DNA from: VRUE01 sp035712345
Lineage (GTDB): Bacteria > Actinomycetota > Thermoleophilia > Solirubrobacterales > 70-9
NCBI GenBank assembly: GCA_035712345.1
Contig: DASTAY010000043.1
Span: 1-64,000 of the forward strand
Length of the DNA: 64,000 bases
Direction: 5' to 3'
Part shown: positions 51,410 to 60,845 of the stretch, piece after piece
Layout: every line of letters begins with the position of its first letter
Numbering within the stretch: position 1 is the stretch's first letter
Made by a program: the position numbers and the translations under genes
The notes under the pieces: model-generated
Told to the model about the DNA's origin: nothing
Seen by the model: the letters and a program-made list of their open reading frames with translations, nothing else
The model's database searches: none

Positions 51410-54400
51410 TTGTCGGATCGCCTGAATCCGCTGCTTGAGGCACACCGGTTTCTGCGCCGGGGACCAGTCTCGGAGGAGCATTGGAGCCAGCTGGTCGCCA
51501 AAGACCGCGACTGGGAGCGCTCCTACCGCGGTCGCTGGGCGCACGACAAGGTCGTGCGCTCCACCCACGGGGTCAACTGCACCGGCTCCTGCTCGTGGAA
51601 CGTCTACGTCAAGGACGGGCTGATCACCTGGGAGTCCCAGGCGGTCGACTACCCCTCGACCGGGCCCGAGATGCCCGACTACGAGCCGCGTGGTTGCCCC
51701 CGCGGAGCCTCCTTCTCCTGGTACACGTACTCGCCGCTGCGGGTCAAGTATCCCTACGTGCGCGGCAGCCTGCTGGCGATGTTCCAGGAGGCGCGCGAGC
51801 GGCTCGGCGACCCAGTGGATGCCTGGGCGGAGATCGTCGAAGACCCCGAGAAAGCCCGCCTCTACAAGCGCCAGCGCGGTAAGGGTGGCTTCGTGCGCGC
51901 TTCCTGGGAGGACGCCGTGGAGATGATCGCCGCAGCCCACGTGCACACGATCAAGCGCCACGGCCCCGACCGGGTGATCGGCTTCTCGCCGATCCCGGCG
52001 ATGTCGATGGCCTCCTACGCGGCGGGGACCCGGTTCCTGTCCCTGATCGGCGGCGTCATCCTCTCCTTCTACGACTGGTACGCCGACCTGCCTCCCTCCT
52101 CGCCGCAGGTATTCGGCGACCAGACCGACGTGCCCGAGTCCGGCGACTGGTGGAACGCCGGCTACCTGCTGATCTGGGGCACCAACCTGCCAACGACCCG
52201 AACCCCGGACGCCCACTTCATGACCGAGGCGCGCTACCGCGGCCAGAAGGTGGTCGTCGTCTCCCCCGACTATGCGGAGCACACCAAGTTCGCCGACCAC
52301 TGGCTGGCGGCCGAGGCGGGCAGCGACGGGGCGCTGGCGATGGCGATGGGTCACGTCATCCTCAAGGAGTTCTACGTCGAGCGCGAGACGCCTTACTTCG
52401 CGGATTACGCGCGGCGCTTCACCGACCTGCCGTTGTTGGTCACCCTGCGCGAGCGCGACGGCGCCTACGTGCCGGATCGGCTATTGCGCGCCTCCGACCT
52501 CGACGGCGCCGGCGGCGAGGAGGAGAATGGCGAGTGGAAGCCGGTCCTGATCGACGGCCGCAGCGGCGAGCCGGTGGTGCCCAAGGGGTCGGTCGGCCAC
52601 CGCTACGGAGAGCCCGGGAAGTGGAACCTGAAGCTGGACGACGTCGAGCCGTTGCTGAGCCTGATCGAGCGGGCGCAGGAGCGGGTCGCGATCGACCTTC
52701 CCCGCTTCGACATCGGCGAGGGGGAGGGGGGTGGCTCGGTGCGCCGTGGCGTTCCGGCGCTCCGCGTCGGCGGGCACCTGGTCACGACGGTGCTCGATCT
52801 CAGCCTCGCCCACTATGGCGTCAGGCGTGAGGGCCTGCCCGGTGAGTGGCCCGCCGGCTACGACGACCCCCAGCCCTGCACGCCTGCCTGGCAGGAGCCG
52901 ATCACCGGCGTTGACGCCCAGCTGGTGGCGCGGGTGGCGCGTGAGTTCGCCCGCAACGCCGAGGTCACCAAGGGGCGCTCGATGATCGCAATGGGCGCCG
53001 GCACCAACCACTGGTTCCACTCCGACCAGGTCTACCGGACCTTCCTGGCGCTGGTCCAGCTCTGCGGCTGCGAGGGGGTCAACGGCGGCGGCTGGGCGCA
53101 CTACGTGGGCCAGGAGAAGGTCCGGCCGCTGGCGGGCTGGCAGACGGTCGCCTTCGCCCTGGACTGGACGCGGCCGCCGCGCCACCAGTCGGGGACGCCG
53201 TTCTTCTACCTCGCCACCGACCAGTGGCGCTACGAGCGCCACCGTCCCGAGGACCTCGCCTCGCCGCTGGGAAGGGGCCTCTTGGAGGGCAAGCACATCG
53301 CCGACGTCAACGCGCTCGGGACCCGCCTCGGCTGGCTGCCGTCCTATCCCAGCTTTGACCGCTCCAGCCTGGAGCTGGTCGAGGACGCCGAGCGGGCCGG
53401 CCTGGAACCGGCCGAGTACGTGGTCCGCGAGCTGAAGGAGGGGAGGCTGAATTTCGCCTGCGAGGACCCCGACACCCCCGACAATCATCCCAAGGTGATG
53501 ACGGTCTGGCGCTCGAACCTGCTCGGCTCCTCGGGCAAGGGCCACGAGTACTTCCTCAAGCACCTTCTGGGCACGACCGATGACGCGGTCCGCGCCGAGG
53601 AGTCCCCGCCCGAGCTGCGGCCGAGCGAGGTCGCCTGGCACGAGCAGGCGCCGCAGGGCAAGCTCGATCTGCTGACCACGCTCGATTTCCGGATGACCAG
53701 CAACGCCCTCTTCTCCGACGTGGTGCTGCCGGCGGCGACCTGGTACGAGAAGGTCGACCTCTCCAGCACCGACCTGCACCCGTTCGTTCACACCTTCAAC
53801 CAGGCTGTGCCGCCGCCCTGGGAGTCGAAGAACGACTGGGACTCTTTCGGGCGGATCGCCGAGCGCTTCTCCGAGTTGGCCGAGAAGCACCTCGGAGCGC
53901 GTCGCGACCTGATCGCGGCGCCGCTGCTGCACGACAGCGCCGAGGAGATCGCCCAGCCACTGGGTGAGGTGCGCGATTGGCGCGCCGGGCAGTGCGAGCC
54001 GATCCCCGGTCAGACGATGCCGAAATTGATCGTGGTCGAGCGCGACTACCCGCACGTCGCCGAGCGCTGGAAGGCGCTGGGGCCGTTGGTCGAGGAGCGG
54101 GGCACGGAGGTGAAGGGAGCCAGCTGGGTCGCCGACGAGGAGGTTGCCGAGTTGGTCGCCAAGAACGGCGCCGTGCGCGGCGGGGTCGCCGACGGCCGGC
54201 CCTCGCTGGAGCGGGTCGAGCAGGCCTGCGAGGCGATCCTGAACCTCTCGGGGACCACCAACGGCCGCCTCGCGGTCGAGGGCTTTCGCTCGCTGGAGCA
54301 CACGACCGGGGTCGAGCTCGCCGACCTCGCGGGCACGCGCTCCGGAGATCGCATCACCCTCGCCGACGCGAAGGTGCAGCCGCGCACGGTGATCACCTCG

Positions 54401-55081
54401 CCGGAGTGGTCGGGGATCGAGGCTCATGGTCGCCGCTACGCGCCGTTCACCACCAATGTCGAGCGCGAGAAGCCCTGGCACACGCTCTCCGGCCGGATGC
54501 ACCTCTACCTCGACCACGCCTGGATGCTGGAGCTGGGCGAGGGGCTGCCCGTTTTCCGCCCGCCGCTGCACCACCGGGCGATCTTCGGCGACCAAGGTGC
54601 GGACGACGGCTCGGGGCGCAAGGAGCTCACCCTGCGCTACCTCACCCCGCACTCGAAGTGGTCGATCCACTCCGAGTACCAAGACAACCTGCACATGCTG
54701 ACGCTGTTCCGCGGCGGCGGCATGCTCTGGATCAGCCGGGAGGATGCCGCGGCGCTGGAGATCAGCGACAACGACTGGGTCGAGGCCTACAACCGCAACG
54801 GCGTCGTCTCCTGCCGGGCCACGGTCTCCCACCGCATCCCCGAGGGGACCTGCCTGATGTACCACGCCAAGGACCGTCACCTCAACGTCCCCCTGACCGA
54901 GCTGGAAGGAAAGCGCGGCGGCACCGACAACTCGCTGACCCGGATCGTGATGAAGCCGACCCACTTCATCGGCGGCTACGCCCAGCTCAGCTTCGGCTTC
55001 AACTACTACGGGCCGACCGGCTCCCAGCGCGACGAGGTCACGGTGCTGCGCAAGCGCGAGGCGGAGGTCGTTTTCGAATGA
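51410..55081 (+). CDS. narG: respiratory nitrate reductase alpha subunit
   Basis: 1223 aa. Catalytic bis-MGD molybdoprotein reducing nitrate to nitrite. N-terminal cluster FS0 ligands are in STHGVNCTGSCSW and CPRGASFSWY; the molybdenum-ligand aspartate lies in FYDWYADLPPSSPQVFGDQT, where E. coli D222 sits. The start is TTG 51410, judged by alignment to the E. coli N-terminus; no ATG or GTG serves. No Tat signal is obvious, so the active site is inferred to face the cytoplasm. First gene of narGHJI. Confidence 0.95.
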   Translation: MSDRLNPLLEAHRFLRRGPVSEEHWSQLVAKDRDWERSYRGRWAHDKVVRSTHGVNCTGSCSWNVYVKDGLITWESQAVDYPSTGPEMPDYEPRGCPRGASFSWYTYSPLRVKYPYVRGSLLAMFQEARERLGDPVDAWAEIVEDPEKARLYKRQRGKGGFVRASWEDAVEMIAAAHVHTIKRHGPDRVIGFSPIPAMSMASYAAGTRFLSLIGGVILSFYDWYADLPPSSPQVFGDQTDVPESGDWWNAGYLLIWGTNLPTTRTPDAHFMTEARYRGQKVVVVSPDYAEHTKFADHWLAAEAGSDGALAMAMGHVILKEFYVERETPYFADYARRFTDLPLLVTLRERDGAYVPDRLLRASDLDGAGGEEENGEWKPVLIDGRSGEPVVPKGSVGHRYGEPGKWNLKLDDVEPLLSLIERAQERVAIDLPRFDIGEGEGGGSVRRGVPALRVGGHLVTTVLDLSLAHYGVRREGLPGEWPAGYDDPQPCTPAWQEPITGVDAQLVARVAREFARNAEVTKGRSMIAMGAGTNHWFHSDQVYRTFLALVQLCGCEGVNGGGWAHYVGQEKVRPLAGWQTVAFALDWTRPPRHQSGTPFFYLATDQWRYERHRPEDLASPLGRGLLEGKHIADVNALGTRLGWLPSYPSFDRSSLELVEDAERAGLEPAEYVVRELKEGRLNFACEDPDTPDNHPKVMTVWRSNLLGSSGKGHEYFLKHLLGTTDDAVRAEESPPELRPSEVAWHEQAPQGKLDLLTTLDFRMTSNALFSDVVLPAATWYEKVDLSSTDLHPFVHTFNQAVPPPWESKNDWDSFGRIAERFSELAEKHLGARRDLIAAPLLHDSAEEIAQPLGEVRDWRAGQCEPIPGQTMPKLIVVERDYPHVAERWKALGPLVEERGTEVKGASWVADEEVAELVAKNGAVRGGVADGRPSLERVEQACEAILNLSGTTNGRLAVEGFRSLEHTTGVELADLAGTRSGDRITLADAKVQPRTVITSPEWSGIEAHGRRYAPFTTNVEREKPWHTLSGRMHLYLDHAWMLELGEGLPVFRPPLHHRAIFGDQGADDGSGRKELTLRYLTPHSKWSIHSEYQDNLHMLTLFRGGGMLWISREDAAALEISDNDWVEAYNRNGVVSCRATVSHRIPEGTCLMYHAKDRHLNVPLTELEGKRGGTDNSLTRIVMKPTHFIGGYAQLSFGFNYYGPTGSQRDEVTVLRKREAEVVFE

Positions 55082-56661
55082 AGGTCAAGGCGCAGGTCGG
55101 GATGGTGATGAACCTCGACAAGTGCATCGGCTGCCACACCTGCTCGGTCACCTGCAAGCAGGTCTGGACCAACCGGCCCGGCGCCGAGTACATGTGGTTC
55201 AACGACGTCGAGACCAAGCCCGGCGTCGGCTACCCCAAGCGCTGGGAGGACCAGGAGAAATGGCGTGGAGGCTGGGAGCTCGACCGCAAGGGCCGGCTGC
55301 GGCTGAAGGCGGGCGGGAAAGTCAAGAAGCTGCTCTCGATCTTCTCCAACCCGGACCTGCCGGAGATCGACGACTACTACGAGCCCTGGACCTACGACTA
55401 CGAGAAGCTGATCACCTCCCCGCTCTCCAAGCACGATCCGGTGGCGCGTGCGCGCTCGCAGCTGACCGGCAAGCAGATGGACCAGATCGAGTGGGGCCCC
55501 AACTGGGACGACAACCTCGCCGGCGCGCCGGAGCGCATCCACGAGGACCCGCTCACCGACGGGATCCAGGAGCAGGTGAAGGCGACCTATGAGGAGGCCT
55601 TCATGTTCTACCTGCCGCGGATCTGCGAGCACTGCCTCAACCCCTCTTGCGTCGCCTCCTGCCCCTCGGGGGCGATGTACAAGCGCGAGGAGGACGGGAT
55701 CGTCCTGGTCGACCAGGAGAAGTGCCGCGGCTGGCGCTTCTGCGTCTCCGGCTGCCCCTACAAGAAGGTCTACTTCAACCATCGCACCGGCAAGGCGGAG
55801 AAGTGCACCCTCTGCTACCCGCGAATCGAGGCCGGGCTGCCGACGATCTGCTCGGAGACCTGCGTCGGGCGCATCCGCTACCTCGGGCTCGTGCTCTACG
55901 ACGCCGACCGCGTCGAGGCGGCAGCCTCGGTGCCCGACGAGCACGATCTGCTCGACGCCCAGCGCGACGTCTTCCTCGACCCGGAGGACCCTGAGATACG
56001 CGAACGGGCGGCCTTCGACGGTATCCCCGACGATTGGATCGAGGCGGCGCGGCGCTCGCCCGTCTACGCGCTCGCCCACCGCTACCGGGTGGCGTTGCCG
56101 CTTCACCCCGAGTACCGCACGCTGCCGATGGTCTGGTACGTCCCGCCGCTCTCGCCGATCGTCAGCGCCCTCGAAGACGACGACTACGAGGCCGACCCCG
56201 ACGCGGTCTTCCCGGCGATCGAGTCGATGCGGATCCCGGTCGACTATCTCGCCAACCTGCTCAGCGCCGGCGATGGCGAGGTGATCCGCGGCGTCCTGCG
56301 CCGCCTCGCGGCGATGCGCGGCCACATGCGAAAGCGCGAGGTGCTGGGCGAGCACGACGAGGCGATGCCCGCCGCGGTGGGGATGAGCGTCACCGACGTC
56401 GAGGACATGTACCGGCTGCTGGCGATCGCCGACTACGACGATCGCTACGTGATCCCCCAGGCCCACACCGAGCTGGCCGATCGCCTGATGGAGCAGCAGG
56501 GGACCTGTGGCCTGGACTTCGAGGATGGCCCCGGCAACTGCGGGATGGTCGTGCCGGAGTCCGAAGCCGACGTCGAGGGATTCATGCTCGTCGAGCAGGA
56601 GCCGGTCGAGCTCGACATCGTCAAGATGGCCGGCGGCCGGCGCCATGAGGAGGAGGGATGA
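55078..56661 (+). CDS. narH: respiratory nitrate reductase beta subunit
   Basis: 527 aa, overlapping narG by 4 bp. Four cysteine clusters: CIGCHTCSVTCKQVW, CEHCLNPSCVASCPSG, CRGWRFCVSGCPYKK (with the Trp typical of the 3Fe cluster) and CTLCYPR to CSETCVGRIRY. It carries electrons from NarI haem to NarG. Confidence 0.95.
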   Translation: MKVKAQVGMVMNLDKCIGCHTCSVTCKQVWTNRPGAEYMWFNDVETKPGVGYPKRWEDQEKWRGGWELDRKGRLRLKAGGKVKKLLSIFSNPDLPEIDDYYEPWTYDYEKLITSPLSKHDPVARARSQLTGKQMDQIEWGPNWDDNLAGAPERIHEDPLTDGIQEQVKATYEEAFMFYLPRICEHCLNPSCVASCPSGAMYKREEDGIVLVDQEKCRGWRFCVSGCPYKKVYFNHRTGKAEKCTLCYPRIEAGLPTICSETCVGRIRYLGLVLYDADRVEAAASVPDEHDLLDAQRDVFLDPEDPEIRERAAFDGIPDDWIEAARRSPVYALAHRYRVALPLHPEYRTLPMVWYVPPLSPIVSALEDDDYEADPDAVFPAIESMRIPVDYLANLLSAGDGEVIRGVLRRLAAMRGHMRKREVLGEHDEAMPAAVGMSVTDVEDMYRLLAIADYDDRYVIPQAHTELADRLMEQQGTCGLDFEDGPGNCGMVVPESEADVEGFMLVEQEPVELDIVKMAGGRRHEEEG

Positions 56662-57311
56662 TGGCGCGCCGGTCTCGTCGCGAGGACGCCGCGCTCACCT
56701 ACAAGCTCTGCTCGCTGCTGCTCCAGTACCCCGACGAGGAGCTGCTGGAGGGTCGCGAGGAGATCGCCGCGGCCCTCACCGGGCTGCCGCGCTCGCCGGC
56801 GACGGCGGCCCTGGAGCGTTTCCTCGCCTGGTGGTCGCAGAGCGACCCCGGCGCCCTCGCCGCCCACTACGTCGAGACGATCGATCTCAACAAGCGCTCC
56901 GGCCTCTACCTGACCTTCTACTCCGATGGCGACAAGCGCGAGCGCGGCAGCGCCCTGGTCAGGTTGAAGCGCCTCTACCGAGCCGCCGGCCTGCCGCTGG
57001 AGGGCACCACCGAGCTGCCCGATTACCTGCCGGTGATGCTCGAGTTCGCGGCCGCAGCGCCGCGGGGGCGGGGCGAGCTTGTTCTGCGCGAGCACCGCGC
57101 GGCGCTGGAGCTGGTCCGCCTCAGCCTGCGCGACCTCGCCAGCCCCTATGCCGAGTTGCTCGATGCCGTCTGTCAGACGTTGGGCGCGCCCTCGAGCGCC
57201 GAGCGGGCGCTGGTTGGCCAGCTCGCCGCCGCCGGGCCGCCGCAGGAGCTGGTCGGGCTGGAGCCCTTCGCGCCGCCCGAGGTGATGCCAGGCGCGGAGG
57301 CTCGGCGATGA
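56658..57311 (+). CDS. narJ: nitrate reductase assembly chaperone
   Basis: 217 aa, 4-bp overlap with narH. TYKLCSLLLQYPDEELLEGR and YVETIDLNKRSGLYLTFYSD are the NarJ/TorD family hallmarks. It promotes Mo-cofactor insertion into NarG. Confidence 0.92.
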   Translation: MMARRSRREDAALTYKLCSLLLQYPDEELLEGREEIAAALTGLPRSPATAALERFLAWWSQSDPGALAAHYVETIDLNKRSGLYLTFYSDGDKRERGSALVRLKRLYRAAGLPLEGTTELPDYLPVMLEFAAAAPRGRGELVLREHRAALELVRLSLRDLASPYAELLDAVCQTLGAPSSAERALVGQLAAAGPPQELVGLEPFAPPEVMPGAEARR

Positions 57312-57327
57312 TTGCGGGGAGCGATCT

Positions 57328-58053
57328 GTGAAGTCCGCCGGCGAGGTCCTGCTCTGGGCGATCCTGCCCTATGTCGCGATCACGACCTTCGTGGTCGGCC
57401 ACTGGTGGCGCTACCGCACCGACCAGTTCGCCTGGACCAGCCGCTCAACGCAGCTGCTGGACCGTCGCGTCCTGGGCTGGGCCAGCCCGGCTTTCCACTA
57501 CGGCGCCCTGGCGGCGATCGGCGGTCACGTCGTCGGTCTCTGCATTCCGCAGTCGCTCACCGAAGCCCTGGGGATATCGGAGAGCCTCTACCGCTGGTTC
57601 TCAGCGGTCGCCGGCGGCGTTGCGGGCGCCGTCACCCTGATTGGATTCCTCGGCCTGCTCTACCGGCGCGCCACCAGCCCCCGGGTGCGGCGCACCACCA
57701 CCCGAATCGACATGCTCACCTACCTGCTGCTGACGATCCTGATCCTGATGGGCTGCGCGATGACCTTCGGTTACAACCTCGCTTCCGGCGATCCATATAA
57801 CTACCGCGAGTCGATCGGCGAGTGGTGGCGCTCGATCTTCTACCTGAACCCTGACGTGGGGGCGATCGAGGGGGCGCCGCTGATCTACCAGCTGCACGCG
57901 ATCATCGCCTGGAGCTTCTGGGCGCTCTTCCCCTTCAGCCGTCTGGTCCACGCCTGGAGCATCCCGCTCCAGTACATCGGTCGCCCCTACATCCTCTACC
58001 GCCGCCGCTTCGGTACGGCGTCGGTCGGTGAAACACGCTCCGATCTGCGCTGA
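57328..58053 (+). CDS. narI: respiratory nitrate reductase gamma subunit (cytochrome b)
   Basis: 241 aa from GTG 57328. Five membrane segments, haem-ligand histidines in ASPAFHYGALAAIGGHVVGL and IYQLHAIIAWSFWALFPFSR plus LVHAWSIPLQYI. It oxidises menaquinol. Its 3' end overlaps an antisense small gene. Confidence 0.93.
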   Translation: MKSAGEVLLWAILPYVAITTFVVGHWWRYRTDQFAWTSRSTQLLDRRVLGWASPAFHYGALAAIGGHVVGLCIPQSLTEALGISESLYRWFSAVAGGVAGAVTLIGFLGLLYRRATSPRVRRTTTRIDMLTYLLLTILILMGCAMTFGYNLASGDPYNYRESIGEWWRSIFYLNPDVGAIEGAPLIYQLHAIIAWSFWALFPFSRLVHAWSIPLQYIGRPYILYRRRFGTASVGETRSDLR

Positions 58054-58289
58054 GGCGAGGGTGTCTTCGCAGAGCGTGGAGCCAAGACGACGTCGGGCAC
58101 TTCCCAACTCCAGGTCGCAGGGGGATCGCTGGCCGGGAACGACCACTCGCCCATCTCGTCGACCCCGGGTCTGCCTGGCTGCCGACTTCCAGCCGGTAGC
58201 TGTCCCGAACGGATCCCTGGGCCTTCTTGCTCTCTTTCTGAAGGCTCGATGCACCGACGATACTCCGGCGCCGGCTTGCTCGGAACCAT
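57996..58289 (-). CDS. small protein with FPASDPP motif, second copy
   Basis: 97 aa from ATG 58289. The centre reads VDEMGEWSFPASDPPATWSW, matching the motif of the protein at 25483 over about 20 residues; the flanks are basic and low in complexity. It runs antisense into the last 58 bp of narI. The start codon abuts the 8-7-8 operator directly, leaving no leader. An internal ATG at 58154 would also keep the motif. Confidence 0.5.
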   Translation of the reverse strand: MVPSKPAPEYRRCIEPSEREQEGPGIRSGQLPAGSRQPGRPGVDEMGEWSFPASDPPATWSWEVPDVVLAPRSAKTPSPQRRSERVSPTDAVPKRRR

Positions 58290-58312
58290 TTTTCACAAAA
58301 ACCATGTGCAAA
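58290..58312. promoter_or_regulatory. 8-7-8 inverted repeat between divergent SufR-like gene 2 and small gene
   Basis: TTTTCACA-N7-TGTGCAAA, one mismatch. It lies 13 bp before the regulator start and touches the divergent ATG. The following bases ACTTG match those after the site at 28274. Confidence 0.6.
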
Positions 58313-58325
58313 ACTTGAGATTGCG

Positions 58326-58991
58326 ATGGATCTGCCGGTCAGCAGCGACGATGTGCTCGCACAGCGGACCCGGGCCCGGATCTTCTCCTGGCTGGCGGAG
58401 CACAAGGTTGCCGCCAGTACGGAGGAGCTGGCGAAGGCGCTCGACATGCACCCCAACGGGGTGCGCCGCCACCTCGAGCTGCTGTGCGAGGCGGGGCTCG
58501 TGGAGCGCAGTCAGAGCAAGGCAAGCAGGGGGCGCCCCGCCGACCGTTGGCTGATCGCCGCCGCAGCTCACCCCGGTGGTGAGCGGCCGAGCGGCTACGC
58601 GGACCTGGCCCGTTGGCTAGCCAGAGCGATCCCAGCCGGGCGCAACCGCTTGCGCGAGGTTGAGAGGGCTGGACGGGAGATCGGCGTCGAGCTGGAGCCC
58701 GAGGAGGGGGTCGAGGACCCGGTTGAGGGGTTCCGCCAGGTGATCGCATCGCTCGGCTTCCACCCTGTGCTCGAGTCGGCGGGCGAGGACGGGTTCACGT
58801 GCCGGCTCGACAATTGCCCCTTTCGCGATTCTGTGCGCGAGAACGCCGACGTCGTCTGTGCGCTGCATCGTGGGATCACCGGCGGCTTGCTGACGGAGCT
58901 GATGCCCGAGGCAAAGCTCGTTCGCTTCGAGCCCCACGACCCCGAGCGCGCCGGCTGCATGGTCGGGGTCGCGACGCCGAGGCCACGATGA
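58326..58991 (+). CDS. SufR-like Fe-S cluster-binding transcriptional regulator (COG2345), copy 2
   Basis: 221 aa. Winged helix (RTRARIFSWLAEHKVAASTE, LDMHPNGVRRHLELLCEAGL) and a four-cysteine sensor region, C159, C164, C178 and C211 (CRLDNCPFRD, VVCALHRG, AGCMVGV). By eye about two-thirds identical to the copy at 28306. No Shine-Dalgarno site. It overlaps the NnrS-like gene by 4 bp. Two paralogs with near-identical recognition helices (MHPNGVRRHLE and LHPNGVRVHLE) probably bind the same operator family. Confidence 0.85.
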   Translation: MDLPVSSDDVLAQRTRARIFSWLAEHKVAASTEELAKALDMHPNGVRRHLELLCEAGLVERSQSKASRGRPADRWLIAAAAHPGGERPSGYADLARWLARAIPAGRNRLREVERAGREIGVELEPEEGVEDPVEGFRQVIASLGFHPVLESAGEDGFTCRLDNCPFRDSVRENADVVCALHRGITGGLLTELMPEAKLVRFEPHDPERAGCMVGVATPRPR

Positions 58992-60283
58992 GCGACCTCG
59001 CCCCAATTGGCGCGACGCCGCCCGCCGCCCGCCGCTGTCGCCCGCGGCCCCAGCCGCGCGCTGAGGGTGAGCTGCGCCCGACCGACGTCGTCGGGGCATT
59101 CTTCGTCTGCGGGATCGCCTTCCTGCTCGCTGCCGCTGTGGCCGGCGTGTACCAGGCCGCCGCGCCGTGGCCATGGGGCCGCTGGCTGGCGCTGCACCTC
59201 GCCTTTGTCGGCGGCGTCTCCCAGCTGGTGCTTGGTGCCAGCCAGTTCTTCGCCGGCGCCTTCCTCGCCACCGACCCACCGCCGCGGACTCTCGTCCGTG
59301 GCCAGCTGGCTGCCTGGAACGCCGGTGCGATCATGCTCGCGATCGCGCTTCCCGAAGGTGCGGGCACCGCGGTCTGGGTTGCGGTCGGGCTGCTTCTCGC
59401 CGGCCTCGCCCTGTGGGCGGCAGCGATCGCGACGATCTGGCGCCGTTCACTGCGACGCTCTCCCTGGGCGACCCGCTGGTATTGCGCTGCAGCCGCCTTC
59501 TTCGGCCTCGGCATGGTGGCCGGCTCGATGCTTGCTCACGGGATGCCCTGGAGCCACGGCGACCTCTTGAGCGCCCACATGGCGCTCAACCTCGCCGGCT
59601 GGTTCGGCGTCGCGATCATCGGCACCCTGCACACCTTCTTCCCCTCCCTGACTCAGACCCAGCTGCGGTACCCGCGATTGCAGGCGGTGGCGTTCGCCTC
59701 TTGGACCGGGGGAGTCGCGGCGCTCGCGATCGGCTACGGCTGGGCAGTCGATCCATTGGCTCTCCTCGGCTGGCTCGCCCTTTGCCTTGGCGCCCTGGCC
59801 CTCTTGGCCAATGTCGCCGCTTGCATGCGCGGCGCGGCGCGGCCGCTTTCACTCGCGGCGCGGGTCGTCGGCGTCGCCCAGCCCTTTCTCCTGGCCGGGC
59901 TCGCGACCGCGACCGTCGCCGCACTCGAGGAAGGGCCGGGCCTGGCGCTCGTCGGCCCGACCCGCTCGGCGGTCGGCACGCTGCTCGTCGCCGGTTGGAT
60001 CGGCCTCACCGTGCTGGGCTCGCTGCTCCACCTACTGGCGGTGGTCGTGCGCGTCAGGGGAGGCTTCGCCGCGAAGATGCCGCTGCCCCGGCCCCGCCTG
60101 GACACTCTGCTGGCCGCCGGCGCCTGCGCCGGCATCTCCGCGCTGGCACTTTCGCAGGGCGCCGACCTTGAGGGCTGGCGCGGGCCGGGCGAGGTGCTGT
60201 TGCTGGCCGCCTACGTCGTGCTTGCGTCGCGGATCGCGCTGCTCGCGGGCCGAATCCTGATCCGGGCGCGGCCGAGCATCTAG
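58988..60283 (+). CDS. NnrS-like polytopic haem/copper membrane protein, copy 2
   Basis: 431 aa, paralog of the protein at 28953 with all His-containing segments kept (WLALHLAFVGGVSQ, SHGDLLSAHMALNLAGW, IGTLHTFFPS). About 12 membrane segments. Copy-specific differences are in the N-terminal tail and loops. The conserved His set supports a shared cofactor, but its identity (haem or copper) cannot be read from sequence. Confidence 0.75.
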   Translation: MSDLAPIGATPPAARRCRPRPQPRAEGELRPTDVVGAFFVCGIAFLLAAAVAGVYQAAAPWPWGRWLALHLAFVGGVSQLVLGASQFFAGAFLATDPPPRTLVRGQLAAWNAGAIMLAIALPEGAGTAVWVAVGLLLAGLALWAAAIATIWRRSLRRSPWATRWYCAAAAFFGLGMVAGSMLAHGMPWSHGDLLSAHMALNLAGWFGVAIIGTLHTFFPSLTQTQLRYPRLQAVAFASWTGGVAALAIGYGWAVDPLALLGWLALCLGALALLANVAACMRGAARPLSLAARVVGVAQPFLLAGLATATVAALEEGPGLALVGPTRSAVGTLLVAGWIGLTVLGSLLHLLAVVVRVRGGFAAKMPLPRPRLDTLLAAGACAGISALALSQGADLEGWRGPGEVLLLAAYVVLASRIALLAGRILIRARPSI

Positions 60284-60309
60284 ACGTCCAGAGGGAAAGA
60301 GAGATATCG

Positions 60310-60744
60310 ATGAAACGAGCTGAGGCGCTGCGGCCCCTGTCGCGTGAGCACCTGGTCGCTCTGCTCGCGGCGAAAAAGCTGCGGGAGACTGAGGACCTTG
60401 AAGAGGCAAGGCAATCGTTTCTCGTGTTCTGGGAGGACGATGGCCAGCGCCATTTCCGCGTCGAGGAGGAGGTCCTGCTTCCCACCTGGGCGCTGCACGG
60501 CGAGATCAATCGGGCCGGGGTCGCGCGGATGCTCGAGGAGCACCTGGCGATCCGTCGCGAAGCGCTGCGCCTCGCCACCGGCGAGGCATCCCTGGAGGAG
60601 GTCCGAGAACTCGGCACGCTCCTTCACGATCACGTTCGGTTCGAGGAGCGTCAGCTTTTCCCGCTCGTCGAAGAGGCACTCGGTCAGGCCAGTCTCGACC
60701 GTCTGGCGGATGCGATCGATGCGGCCGAGGCCAAAGCAGATTGA
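60310..60744 (+). CDS. hemerythrin-like cation-binding protein, copy 2
   Basis: 144 aa. KRAEALRPLSREHLVALLAA, QRHFRVEEEVLLPTW, EEHLAIRREAL and HDHVRFEERQLFPLVEE repeat the ligand pattern of the copy at 30224. It follows the NnrS-like gene by 26 bp with GAGGGAAAGAGA as a possible ribosome site, unlike the overlapping start in copy 1. Confidence 0.85.
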   Translation: MKRAEALRPLSREHLVALLAAKKLRETEDLEEARQSFLVFWEDDGQRHFRVEEEVLLPTWALHGEINRAGVARMLEEHLAIRREALRLATGEASLEEVRELGTLLHDHVRFEERQLFPLVEEALGQASLDRLADAIDAAEAKAD

Positions 60745-60812
60745 GCGAGCCCGCGGCCGGCGTTGGGCAGCTTGGGCTCCATCGTCGGCCCTAGGCCTCG
60801 CGCGAGGCTCGA

Positions 60813-60835
60813 TTTACACACGTTGGCTGTGTAAT
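60813..60835. promoter_or_regulatory. 8-7-8 inverted repeat upstream of ferredoxin 2
   Basis: TTTACACA-N7-TGTGTAAT, one mismatch at the outer base. It ends 10 bp before the ferredoxin ATG and overlaps a TAATAT that could be a -10 element of a leaderless transcript. Confidence 0.62.
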
Positions 60836-60845
60836 ATTCACGTTT

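Noticed and set aside
52481..54964. 827-codon minus-strand frame opposite narG
   Set aside because: Antisense shadow of narG; narG is certain from its motifs.
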